Positions 8,607 to 16,774 of a stretch of 64,000 bases of DNA are shown one piece after another. The DNA is from Nocardia suismassiliense (GTDB taxonomy: Bacteria; Actinomycetota; Actinomycetes; Mycobacteriales; Mycobacteriaceae). The stretch lies in assembly GCF_900269665.1 (NCBI RefSeq), contig NZ_LT985361.1, forward strand, positions 3,254,670-3,318,669, read 5' to 3'. How positions within the stretch are numbered: position 1 is the stretch's first letter; every line of letters starts with the position of its first letter. The position numbers and the translations under genes are program-made. The notes under the pieces are model-generated. The model was not told the DNA's origin. It was given only the letters and a program-made list of their open reading frames with translations, and made no database searches.

Positions 8607-8662
8607 GACATATGTCGAAAAGGTGGTGCAGACTCAGTCGCACCACTTCTTCGATATATGTC
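8607..8662. promoter_or_regulatory. ArsR operator, 22-bp inverted repeat between arsR1 and arsI
   Basis: Arms 8607-8628 and 8641-8662 match at 19 of 22 positions around a 12-base centre (8629-8640). The outer part of the left arm, GACATATGTC, is itself a perfect 10-bp palindrome, and the right arm carries GATATATGTC. Each arm could hold an ArsR dimer covering one of the two divergent promoters. Confidence 0.75.
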
Positions 8663-8684
8663 TCACAACCTGGAGGTTGCTGCC

Positions 8685-9203
8685 ATGTCCCGTATTCAGC
8701 TCGCACTCAACGTCGATGACCTCGACCAGGCCATCACCTTCTACTCCACGCTGTTCAATGCCGAGCCGGCCAAGCGCAAGCCGGGGTATGCGAACTTCGC
8801 CGTCGCCGAGCCGCCGCTGAAGCTGGTGCTCATCGAGAACCCCGGCTCCGGCGGCAGTCTCAACCACCTCGGGGTGGAGGTCGAATCCTCCGAGCACGTG
8901 CACGGTGAGATCGCCCGACTGTCGCAGGCCGGGCTGTTCACCGAGGAGCAGATCGCCACGACGTGTTGTTTCGCCACCCAGGACAAAGTGTGGGTGACCG
9001 CCCCCGATGCCGAGCGGTGGGAGGTGTACACGGTGCTGTCCGACAGTGAAACCTTCGGCACCGCACCCGAACTCGCAACCACGGACGCCGAGGCGACGGC
9101 GGTGTGCTGCGGCACGGCCGAGGAGGCCGCCGCCGAGGGGGCCTGCTGCGGTACCGAGGCCAAGGGTAAGGCTGTCGCGTCGGGCGCGAGCTGCTGCGGC
9201 TGA
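8685..9203 (+). CDS. arsI: ArsI/CadI-type VOC protein with Cys-rich tail (C-As lyase)
   Basis: A 172-residue VOC protein of the ArsI/CadI group, Fe(II)-dependent dioxygenases that break the carbon-arsenic bond of trivalent organoarsenicals. Gln5, His61 and Glu113 occupy the spacing of the metal ligands, and Cys94-Cys95 match the substrate-binding pair of characterised ArsI. The tail adds three further vicinal pairs, each followed by Gly (Cys141-142, 154-155, 170-171). I chose the ATG at 8685 because GGAGG lies 8 bases upstream. It sits between two ArsR genes, and the arsenic context favours ArsI over a cadmium role. Confidence 0.85.
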   Translation: MSRIQLALNVDDLDQAITFYSTLFNAEPAKRKPGYANFAVAEPPLKLVLIENPGSGGSLNHLGVEVESSEHVHGEIARLSQAGLFTEEQIATTCCFATQDKVWVTAPDAERWEVYTVLSDSETFGTAPELATTDAEATAVCCGTAEEAAAEGACCGTEAKGKAVASGASCCG

Positions 9204-9265
9204 CCGGCATTTTGTAGCGCCCGCGCCGGAGTGGGCGAGTTCACCGGAAGTTCGCTTGCGTTCCT

Positions 9266-9301
9266 GATTCGATATCCGTCAATATCGATGGATGTCGAAT
9301 C
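9266..9301 (+). promoter_or_regulatory. arsR2 operator and leaderless promoter
   Basis: An 11-of-12 inverted repeat, GATTCGATATCC (9266-9277) and GGATGTCGAATC (9290-9301), overlaps the start codon of arsR2. The hexamer CAATAT at 9280-9285 ends six bases before the ATG, and there is no ribosome site. This suggests a leaderless message whose promoter is covered by the repressor. Confidence 0.6.
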
Positions 9302-9666
9302 AGGGACCCGCGCTGCCGTTGGCCGCGCCCGGATGCGCGGCCACGCCGCTCGCTCGTCGGCCATTGACCGCTGCGGCCGCCGCCGAGCTGGCCGCGCAGT
9401 TCAAGGCGCTGGCCGACCCGGTGCGGTTGCGGGTGCTGTCCGCGGTCGCGGCCCGGGCCGGTGGTGAGGCCTGCGTGTGCGAGGTGTCCGAAGGTATCGA
9501 CGTGACCCAGCCGACGATCTCCCATCACCTGAAGGTGCTGCGCGAGGCGGGATTGCTGACCAGCGAACGCCGCGCGTCGTGGGTGTACTACCGGACGGTT
9601 CCCGAAGCGCTGCAACGTCTTTCGGATGTGCTGGCGGCCGAGGCCGGTCTGGCGGTTACCGCGTGA
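9292..9666 (+). CDS. arsR: ArsR-family arsenite-responsive repressor (arsR2)
   Basis: A 124-residue winged-helix repressor with the classical alpha-3 arsenite site CVCEVSE (the CVC motif of E. coli ArsR) and recognition helix VTQPTISHHLKVLREAG. A Cys at residue 15 may be the third ligand. It is the first gene of the arsR2-acr3-arsC operon: its TGA overlaps the GTG of acr3. The sensing site differs from that of arsR1, so the two repressors belong to different ArsR groups. Confidence 0.93.
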   Translation: MSNQGPALPLAAPGCAATPLARRPLTAAAAAELAAQFKALADPVRLRVLSAVAARAGGEACVCEVSEGIDVTQPTISHHLKVLREAGLLTSERRASWVYYRTVPEALQRLSDVLAAEAGLAVTA

Positions 9667-10769
9667 GCGCCACGACCGACCACCCACCGGTCGTCGGCAA
9701 GCTGTCCACGCTGGACCGGTTCCTGCCGGTCTGGATCGGTGCGGCGATGGTGGCCGGACTGCTGCTCGGCCGGCTGATTCCAGGACTCGGCGACGCGCTG
9801 TCGGCGGTCGAGATCGATGGGATCTCGCTGCCGATCGCCCTCGGGTTGCTGGTGATGATGTATCCAGTGCTGGCCAAGGTGCGCTACGACCGCCTCGACA
9901 GTGTCACCGGCGACCGGCGCATGCTGGCCGGGTCGTTGATCCTGAACTGGGTCGTCGGGCCCGCGCTGATGTTCGCGCTGGCCTGGCTGCTGCTGCCGGA
10001 TCTGCCGGAATATCGCACCGGGCTGATCATCGTCGGGCTGGCTCGCTGCATCGCGATGGTGATCATCTGGAACGACCTGGCCTGCGGTGACCGCGAAGCC
10101 GCCGCCGTGCTGGTCGCGGTGAACTCCCTGTTCCAGGTGGTGATGTTCGCGGTGCTCGGCTGGTTCTACCTATCCGTGCTGCCGGGCTGGCTCGGTCTCG
10201 CGCAAACCCATATCGACACTTCGCCGTGGCAGATCGCCAAGTCGGTGCTGATCTTCCTGGGCATCCCGCTGCTGGCCGGCTACCTGACCCGCCGCTTCGG
10301 CGAGAAAGCGAAGGGGCGCGCCTGGTACGAATCGAGCCTGCTGCCCGCGATCGGACCGTGGGCGCTCTACGGGCTGCTGTTCACCATCGTGATCCTGTTC
10401 GCTCTGCAAGGTAAGCAGATCACCTCGCAGCCCCTCGACGTCGTACGCATCGCTGTCCCGCTGCTGGCCTACTTCGCGCTCATGTGGGGCGGCGGTTACG
10501 CCCTCGGCGCGCTGATGGGCCTGGGTTACGCCCGCACCACCACGCTCGCATTCACCGCCGCGGGCAACAACTTCGAACTGGCCATCGCCGTCGCCATCGC
10601 CACCTACGGCGCCTCCTCGGGTCAAGCCCTGGCCGGGGTCGTCGGCCCGCTCATCGAGGTGCCCGTCCTCGTCGGCCTGGTGTATGTCTCCCTCGCCCTG
10701 CGAAAGCGCTTCCGCTCCACCGTATCCCCGGACCTGCATGCCGAGACCGAACAGGTGACCCGATCATGA
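9663..10769 (+). CDS. acr3: Arsenite efflux permease, ACR3 family
   Basis: A 368-residue, ten-helix membrane protein that expels arsenite. It has the family's conserved Cys in WNDLACGDREAAA and the conserved Glu in AAGNNFELAIAVAIA. The GTG start overlaps the arsR2 stop (GTGA), and its own stop overlaps the arsC start (ATGA), so the three genes are translationally coupled. The start fits the family length. Another GTG frame extends further upstream, but it lies inside arsR2. Confidence 0.96.
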   Translation: MSATTDHPPVVGKLSTLDRFLPVWIGAAMVAGLLLGRLIPGLGDALSAVEIDGISLPIALGLLVMMYPVLAKVRYDRLDSVTGDRRMLAGSLILNWVVGPALMFALAWLLLPDLPEYRTGLIIVGLARCIAMVIIWNDLACGDREAAAVLVAVNSLFQVVMFAVLGWFYLSVLPGWLGLAQTHIDTSPWQIAKSVLIFLGIPLLAGYLTRRFGEKAKGRAWYESSLLPAIGPWALYGLLFTIVILFALQGKQITSQPLDVVRIAVPLLAYFALMWGGGYALGALMGLGYARTTTLAFTAAGNNFELAIAVAIATYGASSGQALAGVVGPLIEVPVLVGLVYVSLALRKRFRSTVSPDLHAETEQVTRS

Positions 10770-11170
10770 CCGTGCCCAGTGTGCTGTTCGTGTGCGTGCA
10801 CAACGCCGGTCGTTCCCAGATGGCCCAAGGCTTTCTGTCCCATCTCGCCGGTGATGCGATAGAGGTCCGCTCCGCCGGGTCCGCTCCCGGCGACTCCCTC
10901 AATCCCGCTGCGGTCGAGGCCATGCGCGAGGTCGGGATCGATATCACCGATCAAGCACCGAAAATCCTTGACCCGGACACCGTCGAAGCGTCCACGGTGG
11001 TCATCACCATGGGCTGCGGCGATGCCTGCCCGTATTTTCCCGGCGTCGACTACCGCGACTGGAAACTCGACGATCCGGCGGGCAAAGGCATCGACGCCGT
11101 CCGGCCCATCCGCGACGAAATCCGTTGGCGGGTGGAGACACTCATCGAGGAGCTCGTACCTACTCGGTGA
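10766..11170 (+). CDS. arsC: Arsenate reductase ArsC, low-molecular-weight phosphatase fold
   Basis: A 134-residue protein that reduces arsenate to arsenite for Acr3 to export. It has the P-loop CVHNAGRS with nucleophile Cys10 and two more cysteines in MGCGDACPYFPG (Cys84 and Cys88). That layout allows a thioredoxin-type cysteine relay, though actinobacterial relatives are often annotated as mycothiol-dependent transferases. The sequence alone does not settle which. It is the last gene of the arsR2 operon and faces the desaturase gene 50 bases away. Confidence 0.94.
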   Translation: MTVPSVLFVCVHNAGRSQMAQGFLSHLAGDAIEVRSAGSAPGDSLNPAAVEAMREVGIDITDQAPKILDPDTVEASTVVITMGCGDACPYFPGVDYRDWKLDDPAGKGIDAVRPIRDEIRWRVETLIEELVPTR

Positions 11171-11219
11171 GTGTCGACACCCGCTGCGGAACCAGGTTTC
11201 GTGATGCCCAGCTTGTGCT

Positions 11220-12296
11220 TCAGCGATTATGTTGTGGCACTTCGGCATCCGAGTGCCGACCCGGCGAGCGCAACGGGGCGCCGACGTGGTGCATGTGTCG
11301 CAGCGCCTCGCGGTAGGAGGCGATCAGACCCGTTTCGTGGTAGGGCACGCCGATTTCATTGCAGTAGTCGAGGACGATCAACCTGGCGTGCCGCAGGTTC
11401 GGGGTCGGCATGCTCGGGAACAGATGGTGCTCGATCTGATAGTTGAGCCCGCCGAGGGCGAAGTCCGTCAGCGCGCCACCGCGCACGTTGCGGGAGGTCA
11501 GCACCTGGCGGCGGAGGTAGTCGGGGCGGTCGTCGCCGGTCAGGGTCGGCATGCCCTTGTGGTTCGGGGCGAAGATGCAGCCCATGTACAGGCCGAAAAG
11601 ACCTTGGTGCACAGCGAAGAAGGCCAATGCTTTGTCGGCGGGCAGTACCGCGAACAATGCGGTCAGGTAGACGGCGAAGTGGCCGAACAGCAGCGCGCCT
11701 TCCCAGCCGCGGTGTTTGACCGAACGATCTTTGAGCGCACGCACACCGGCCACATGCAGGTTCAGGCCCTCCAGTAGCAGAAGCGGAAAGAACAGGTACG
11801 CCTGTGCCCTTCCGATGAGACGCGGCAGACCGCGGCTGGATGTCGCCTGCTTCTGTGACCAGACCAGAATGTCGGGCGCGACATCGGGGTCGAGCTCCTC
11901 GTGGTTCGGGTTGGCGTGGTGGCGCGTGTGCTTGTCCTGCCACCAGCCGTAACCCAGACCGATGCCCGCGTTGCCGACGATTCGTCCCACCAGCTCCGTC
12001 GGCTTGCGCAGCCGAAAGACCTGGCGGTGCGCGACATCATGCATGACCAGCGCGATCTGCGCGAACGCCACCGCCATGAACCCCGCCACCAGCAGCGTCC
12101 ACCACGAATCGCCGATCTGGACGAACGCCACCCAGCCGGCTACGAACGCCAGCCCCACAAGACTGAGCCGAACGGCGTAGTAGGCGGGCCGCCGATCCAT
12201 CAGCCCCGCTTCGGAGATCCGCCGCAATAGACGGGCGTAATCACCGCGGTGTGCTGACCGGGACGATGACTCGGGGACCAAGGCAGGTGTCGTCAT
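11220..12296 (-). CDS. Membrane fatty-acid (acyl-CoA) desaturase
   Basis: A 358-residue membrane di-iron desaturase. The three histidine boxes are HDVAH (residues 86-90), HTRHH (123-127) and QIEHH (about residue 300). The last has the Q-for-H change seen in front-end and DesA3-like acyl-CoA desaturases. Hydrophobic hairpins lie around residues 40-85 and 190-240. It inserts a double bond in a membrane-bound acyl chain and needs an electron donor not encoded nearby. The ATG at 12296 has AGGAAG four bases upstream; the longer frame reads into the intergenic region. Confidence 0.92.
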   Translation of the reverse strand: MTTPALVPESSSRSAHRGDYARLLRRISEAGLMDRRPAYYAVRLSLVGLAFVAGWVAFVQIGDSWWTLLVAGFMAVAFAQIALVMHDVAHRQVFRLRKPTELVGRIVGNAGIGLGYGWWQDKHTRHHANPNHEELDPDVAPDILVWSQKQATSSRGLPRLIGRAQAYLFFPLLLLEGLNLHVAGVRALKDRSVKHRGWEGALLFGHFAVYLTALFAVLPADKALAFFAVHQGLFGLYMGCIFAPNHKGMPTLTGDDRPDYLRRQVLTSRNVRGGALTDFALGGLNYQIEHHLFPSMPTPNLRHARLIVLDYCNEIGVPYHETGLIASYREALRHMHHVGAPLRSPGRHSDAEVPQHNR

Positions 12297-12433
12297 AGAA
12301 CTTCCTGAGAGGTGATTCGGCGACGCCACTCCTTTTTCGCCGGCCCTGCTGGCCGATCGATGGCAGAGCGCCGCTTTCGATACCCCGAAACTATCTGCTC
12401 GAGCCTCGTTACTTGTAATCCCCTGGTATGACA

Positions 12434-12462
12434 TGAGATCGGACCGTGGGGTGAGATCGGAC
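12434..12462. promoter_or_regulatory. Direct repeat upstream of the desaturase
   Basis: TGAGATCGGAC occurs twice, at 12434-12444 and 12452-12462, an 18-bp period. It lies about 140 bases upstream of the desaturase start. It may be a regulator site, but the evidence is only the repeat itself. Confidence 0.35.
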
Positions 12463-12509
12463 GCGCATCGCAGGCCGAGGCGGTTCACCGCTTATCGGCC
12501 GACACTGTC

Positions 12510-13370
12510 CTAATAGGTTGCGCCGAGCCGCATTTGGATCTGCTCTTCGACGACCTCGTAGCCCAACCGCTGGTAGATGCCGTTGCTCGTGGGATTCGAC
12601 TTGTCGGTGAACAGCAGAATCTCGTGGTTTCCGGCGTTCAACGCGGCTTGCGATACGTGGTGTGTCACCGCCGCCGCGTAGCCATGGCCGCGATGCTCCG
12701 GTGGGGTGGCCACCAAGCCGACCCGCACGATCCCGGCCACGCTGCGCGAGAGGGAGGCGACCGACACCGGCTCTCCGTCGACCTCCCACAACCAGATGCC
12801 GTGGTAGGACAGCCGCTCACCGACCTCATCGAACGGCGCGGAGGTGTCCTCGTCCGCGAACACCTTGGTGAAATCCTCCAGCACCGCCCGGTCGGACTCC
12901 TGGGCAAGCCGGGCACGCCCGGCCGTCGGGCGGGGCGCCACCAGCTCCCGCAACCGGTAGAGAAGTTGCTCTTCGACGACCTCGGACCCGCGTTGGGTGG
13001 CCTCGGCGAAGGCCTGCACGACACCGACCGGGCCGACGACATAGTCGGGCTCCCGACCGGCGTCCTGCAATGCCGCGACCAACTCGGCCGCATCGTCGGC
13101 GGCCAGGCCGAACAGGCCCAGTGGCGATGGCCGGGTATGCAGGATCGCTCCGCCAACCCGACTCCCGCGCGATAACCAGCCGAACAGCGGCGGGTTCGGA
13201 TGTCCGGGCACCTTGCCTGCGGCAACGGTCGCGCTCACGGTCAAGGCGGCATTGTGTTCGGCGGGCCGGGACCGCAGAAACTCGCCGGCCGCCCCCAGAT
13301 ACTGCTCGACATCGTCGGTGAAGTTCCAGCCCATGCCACCCATGCTGTCGAACCGGGGCTCGAGGCGCAT
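12510..13370 (-). CDS. GNAT-family N-acetyltransferase
   Basis: A 286-residue protein with a C-terminal GNAT domain: motif A is VGLVATPPEHRGHGYAAAV and the end reads TSNGIYQRLGYEVVEEQIQM. The N-terminal half is a less conserved GNAT-like region, as in two-domain actinobacterial acetyltransferases. The acceptor is unknown. The start is uncertain: ATGs at 13370, 13343 and 13334 are all possible and none has a good ribosome site. I took the first because it lies just inside the divergent promoter region. Confidence 0.82.
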   Translation of the reverse strand: MRLEPRFDSMGGMGWNFTDDVEQYLGAAGEFLRSRPAEHNAALTVSATVAAGKVPGHPNPPLFGWLSRGSRVGGAILHTRPSPLGLFGLAADDAAELVAALQDAGREPDYVVGPVGVVQAFAEATQRGSEVVEEQLLYRLRELVAPRPTAGRARLAQESDRAVLEDFTKVFADEDTSAPFDEVGERLSYHGIWLWEVDGEPVSVASLSRSVAGIVRVGLVATPPEHRGHGYAAAVTHHVSQAALNAGNHEILLFTDKSNPTSNGIYQRLGYEVVEEQIQMRLGATY

Positions 13371-13414
13371 CCCTATTGTTTGCGAGCTTCTCACGGCGCC
13401 AACGATTTCTGGGC

Positions 13415-13443
13415 TTGACCTGAAGATAGGTTTAGCTTCTAGT
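13415..13443 (+). promoter_or_regulatory. Promoter of the imine-reductase-like gene
   Basis: TTGACC at 13415-13420 and TCTAGT at 13438-13443 are 17 bases apart. The -10 ends nine bases before the GTG start at 13453 and there is no ribosome site, so the message may be leaderless. Confidence 0.5.
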
Positions 13444-13452
13444 GTCCGTTTC

Positions 13453-14340
13453 GTGAGTGAACATGAGAACGCAGAAGCAGTGTCGGTCGCGGTCCTGGGG
13501 TTGGGTGAGATGGGGTCGGCGCTGGCTGCTGCCCTGATGGCGGCCGGGCATTCGGTCACCGTGTGGAACCGGTCGGAAAGCAAAGCTCATCCGCTGGTGG
13601 ATGAGGGGGCGCGATGGGCCGCGACGCCCGAGGCGGCCGTTGCCGCTGCCGAGGTAGCGATCGTCAATGTCAAAGGTGGTGCGGTGGCGGCGGAGCTGCT
13701 GCGTGCGGCAGGGGCGGCATCAGCGGGGCGAACCGTGGTCGATCTGACCGACGGAACATCTGAAGAGGCCAGGGCCACTGGGCAATTGGTGACCGAGCTC
13801 GGCGCGGATTACCTGCACGGTCAGATCATGACCATCGCTCCGGCCATCGGCTCACCGGATGCGGTGGTGTTCTACGGCGGTCCTCGTCCGGCGTTCGACC
13901 GATACGAAGCGTTGCTCCAAGTCCTCGGCGGTCGTGCCACCCATGTGTCCGCCGATCCTGGTGTTGCCGTGCTGTACGGGATGGCGGTCCACGACATCAT
14001 GTGGGGTCTGCTCAACGGATTCCTGCACGCCGCAGCGCTTCTCGGTAATGCCGGGCTGCGGATCGGCGACTTCAGCCGGTTGGCGGAGCCGTCGCTGTCG
14101 GCGCTGCCAACCCTGTTCCCGATGCTCGCCGACGAGATCGATCGTGCGGAGTTCGCCACACCTTACGGCGCACTCCAGCATCATCTGCCCTCGCTCGAGG
14201 ATCTGATCGCCGAAAGCCGGACGCGCGGAATCGATATCGATCTGCCGACCTACACCAGAAACCTCGTCGCCGAGGCGCTCGAGGCAGGTCACGGGCACGA
14301 TAGCTACGCTCGGCTGGTGGAACGCTTCAGTCGCCGGTAG
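13453..14340 (+). CDS. NAD(P)-dependent oxidoreductase, imine-reductase-like
   Basis: A 295-residue protein of the 6-phosphogluconate/beta-hydroxyacid dehydrogenase superfamily. It has an N-terminal Rossmann motif (VAVLGLGEMGSALAAALM) and NADP-type residues (WNRSESKA). The C-terminal helix matches imine reductases (HDIMWGLLNGFLHAAALL). The dimer-site position that often holds Asp or Tyr in characterised imine reductases (LYD.A) reads LYGMA here, so activity on imines is uncertain. The GTG start follows a promoter directly. Confidence 0.85.
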   Translation: MSEHENAEAVSVAVLGLGEMGSALAAALMAAGHSVTVWNRSESKAHPLVDEGARWAATPEAAVAAAEVAIVNVKGGAVAAELLRAAGAASAGRTVVDLTDGTSEEARATGQLVTELGADYLHGQIMTIAPAIGSPDAVVFYGGPRPAFDRYEALLQVLGGRATHVSADPGVAVLYGMAVHDIMWGLLNGFLHAAALLGNAGLRIGDFSRLAEPSLSALPTLFPMLADEIDRAEFATPYGALQHHLPSLEDLIAESRTRGIDIDLPTYTRNLVAEALEAGHGHDSYARLVERFSRR

Positions 14341-14475
14341 TGGCGCGCACGAGTGAGCGTGCGGTCCCGGGGCGTGAGAAGGGGCGTCGGTCCCGTTTCA
14401 TCCGGGTGGCTGCTGCTGGCGGCTGTTCCGGCGTCGCGGCGCTGGTTGCCGGGGTGACGGCTCGAGCCGCGACCG

Positions 14476-15420
14476 TCAGTGCCAGTAGTCGCCATCCGGG
14501 AGGCGCAGCCAGACGTCGGGCGGTCCCTCGAACGCGCGGGAGTCGGTAGGTCGTAGACCGGCGTACGCGCAGCAGTACGCGATGGGATTGCGCTGGTACA
14601 GGTACGAAGCGAGGATTTCGTCGGCTGAGTCGTGCTCGTCCGCGCCGCCTGCCGGGTGCAGGTCCCAGCCGATGATCTCCCCGTTGTGCGCGGTACTGCC
14701 TTGGTTGCCGCTCTTGGGGTTCGCGTACATCGCGTAGCACTTGGTGCCCGGGGATAGGCGGGTCGAGACCCCGGGCATCGAGGCGCCGTAAGCCCAGGGC
14801 TGGACGAGCACGCAGCCGCCGGGGACATCGGTTGCCCACAGCGTCAGCTCGGTGTGGTTGGCCAGGGGATAGGTCCACATGTCGTCCTCGGTCACCGAGT
14901 CCGCCGGCACGACCTCGGCGTGCAAACGACGGATCGCCTCGGCTGCGTCGATGTCCGCGGTGCAGGCGAGGCTCAATCCGTCGAGCCAGAGTTCGCCGAG
15001 TGCCGTTGTCAGACGGCGACCCTCATCGACCGCGGCTTGTTCCGAGGCGGACAACGCGCCGGCGATCAGTGGATCCGGGCCGGCAAGGCTCAACCTTCCC
15101 GGCGACCAGCCCGCCATCATCGGCCGACCCGGATCGGCGCCTGCCGCCACCAAAGCGCGGGCATTACCGGGCCGGTTGCCGAAAACCGCCCGCCACAAAG
15201 CAGTTCGGCCGCCAAGCATGGCGTCGACGTCGCTGACTCGGGCCGCCAACTCTGTCACTACTTCCGCAGAACCGTATTCGGCGGCCATGTCCAGCGGTCT
15301 GCCGTGGAATCGCAGTCGAAAGTCGGGGTCGGCGCCCGCTTCCAGCCGGGCTCGTACCAGCTCTAGGTCGGTCCAAGACCGCAAACCGACGTCGCCCCAA
15401 CCGCCTTGATCATCAACCAT
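14476..15420 (-). CDS. Ankyrin-repeat protein with unknown C-terminal domain
   Basis: About 314 residues. The N-terminal third has ankyrin-type repeats (RLEAGADPDFRLRFHGRPLD, EYGSAEVVTELAA, NARALVAAGADPGRP), which usually bind protein partners. The C-terminal 170 residues are a soluble domain with many Trp and Tyr that I do not recognise. The ATG at 15420 has no clear ribosome site, and a GTG at 15450 is an alternative. It lies 35 bases downstream of the HIT gene on the same strand and may be co-transcribed. Confidence 0.72.
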   Translation of the reverse strand: MVDDQGGWGDVGLRSWTDLELVRARLEAGADPDFRLRFHGRPLDMAAEYGSAEVVTELAARVSDVDAMLGGRTALWRAVFGNRPGNARALVAAGADPGRPMMAGWSPGRLSLAGPDPLIAGALSASEQAAVDEGRRLTTALGELWLDGLSLACTADIDAAEAIRRLHAEVVPADSVTEDDMWTYPLANHTELTLWATDVPGGCVLVQPWAYGASMPGVSTRLSPGTKCYAMYANPKSGNQGSTAHNGEIIGWDLHPAGGADEHDSADEILASYLYQRNPIAYCCAYAGLRPTDSRAFEGPPDVWLRLPDGDYWH

Positions 15421-15455
15421 GGCGGACAGTCTGCCGCAGTCGACGGCCACGCAGG

Positions 15456-15911
15456 TTAGTCCGGCTGGTCAGCCTGCTGGAAGTGCGTGGACAGGCGCGC
15501 ACATAGGTCAGCCAGAGCTGGCTCATCGATGCGTGGTCCCTCGGTCCAGGAGTCGCTGTCGAACCAGCCCACCGCATCTGGGGTGCCCTGTGGCCGAACG
15601 AACACATGCTGATGGAAATGCGCGACGCTACGTCCGGCGATGGCGGAGAACACGAAATCGGGAGCCAGTTCGGTGCGCAGCGCGGCGGCGGCCCGGCGGA
15701 CCGCCCATCCGACGGCGGCTGCTTCAGCGTCGCTCAGATCGGCCAGAGTGGCTGCGTGGCGGACTGTTTCAACGAAAAGGTAGCCGGGCATCGGCGAGCC
15801 TTCCGACAGCGGGCGATGGGTTACCGCCACCAGATCATTCGTATAGATCACCGGACCGACCAACCGGCCGACACCCTGGTGTTTATCGCAGATCAGGCAC
15901 TCGTTCCCCAT
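15456..15911 (-). CDS. HIT-family nucleotide hydrolase/transferase
   Basis: A 151-residue histidine-triad protein with the catalytic motif HFHQHVF (His98, His100, His102) and an N-terminal CLIC zinc-type motif followed by His. HIT proteins cleave nucleoside phosphoramidates or dinucleotides such as Ap4A. The start is supported by TACTGT six bases upstream (leaderless pattern) rather than by a ribosome site. It probably shares a transcript with the ankyrin gene. Confidence 0.9.
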   Translation of the reverse strand: MGNECLICDKHQGVGRLVGPVIYTNDLVAVTHRPLSEGSPMPGYLFVETVRHAATLADLSDAEAAAVGWAVRRAAAALRTELAPDFVFSAIAGRSVAHFHQHVFVRPQGTPDAVGWFDSDSWTEGPRIDEPALADLCARLSTHFQQADQPD

Positions 15912-15917
15912 CTCGCG

Positions 15918-15923
15918 ACAGTA
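15918..15923 (-). promoter_or_regulatory. -10 element of a leaderless promoter (HIT gene)
   Basis: Reads TACTGT on the minus strand, ending six bases before the ATG at 15911. There is no ribosome site between them. Confidence 0.5.
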
Positions 15924-15953
15924 CCCGCAAGTCCTGCTTCTGTTCTGCCGCCA

Positions 15954-16649
15954 CTACTTCCGCGAACCGAGCCGGGCGTTGACGAGATCGATGATGAGAT
16001 CGAGCGTGTAGTCGAACTCGCGATCGCGGTCGTATCGCGCCAGATGTGGTGCGGCGGAGGCGACCTGGGGTAGGCCGGAGTTTTCGAGGGTGTGCTCGCG
16101 GTGGGTGATTTCGTCGGGGTCGCTGGTGCCGAAGAGCGGTCCGGCGGATACCTCGCGCAGCAAGGTGCCGATCAAGGTGGCCAGTAGGGTGCGTAGCAGG
16201 TGGACGGCTTCCTCGGGAGTGCTTCCGGCGCTATGCAATACCGTGAGCAGCGCTTCGGTCGGCGACAGTCCGGCCGTCGACGAGAGTTGGCGGGTCAGGA
16301 CGAGGGTCGCGGCCTCTGGGTGGGCGAGGGTGACGCGGCGGAACTCGTGAGCCAGTGCCCGCAGGTCAGTTTCGATCGAACCCGTCGGTGCGGGAATCCG
16401 GAGTTGCTCCAGTACGTGCTCGGCGACGGCGTCGAGCAGATCGTCCTTGCCTGCGACATGGTGGTAGAGGCTTTTGGCGTCCACGCCGAGAACGCGACTG
16501 ACCGAGCGCATTGCGAGCGCACCGATGCCCTCGTTGTCGATCACCTCGAGTGCTGCGTCTCGGATCGCGGCGCGCGACAACTGTGCCTGCGCTTTCGGCG
16601 GCCGCCCTCGGCGCGGGGGATCCGTGCGGGTCGGGGCCACACCGGTCAT
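15954..16649 (-). CDS. TetR-family repressor
   Basis: A 231-residue TetR regulator. The DNA-binding domain covers residues 25-70 (ALAMRSVSRVLGVDAKSLYHHV), after a basic N-terminus with RRGRPPK, and a TetR_C-type ligand domain follows. It diverges from the SnoaL/metallo-hydrolase pair across two palindromes that contain its probable operators, so it most likely represses that pair and itself. AGAGGTGG lies upstream of the ATG. Confidence 0.92.
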   Translation of the reverse strand: MTGVAPTRTDPPRRGRPPKAQAQLSRAAIRDAALEVIDNEGIGALAMRSVSRVLGVDAKSLYHHVAGKDDLLDAVAEHVLEQLRIPAPTGSIETDLRALAHEFRRVTLAHPEAATLVLTRQLSSTAGLSPTEALLTVLHSAGSTPEEAVHLLRTLLATLIGTLLREVSAGPLFGTSDPDEITHREHTLENSGLPQVASAAPHLARYDRDREFDYTLDLIIDLVNARLGSRK

Positions 16650-16665
16650 TGCTCACCACCTCTTG

Positions 16666-16719
16666 ATTATTTCCACGCTGTGGGTTTAATCTACCTGATA
16701 TTCCCACGGCGTGGGAATA
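16666..16719. promoter_or_regulatory. Two TetR-type operators
   Basis: A perfect 10-bp inverted repeat, TATTCCCACG and CGTGGGAATA around one base, lies at 16699-16719. A degenerate copy with the core TTCCACGCTGTGGG lies within 16666-16690. Both lie between the divergent tetR and SnoaL genes. Confidence 0.8.
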
Positions 16720-16774
16720 ATGCGTCGGGGCGGGGCAGCCACCTCACGCCTCGCTGATCGCTCAGGAGTTCGTC

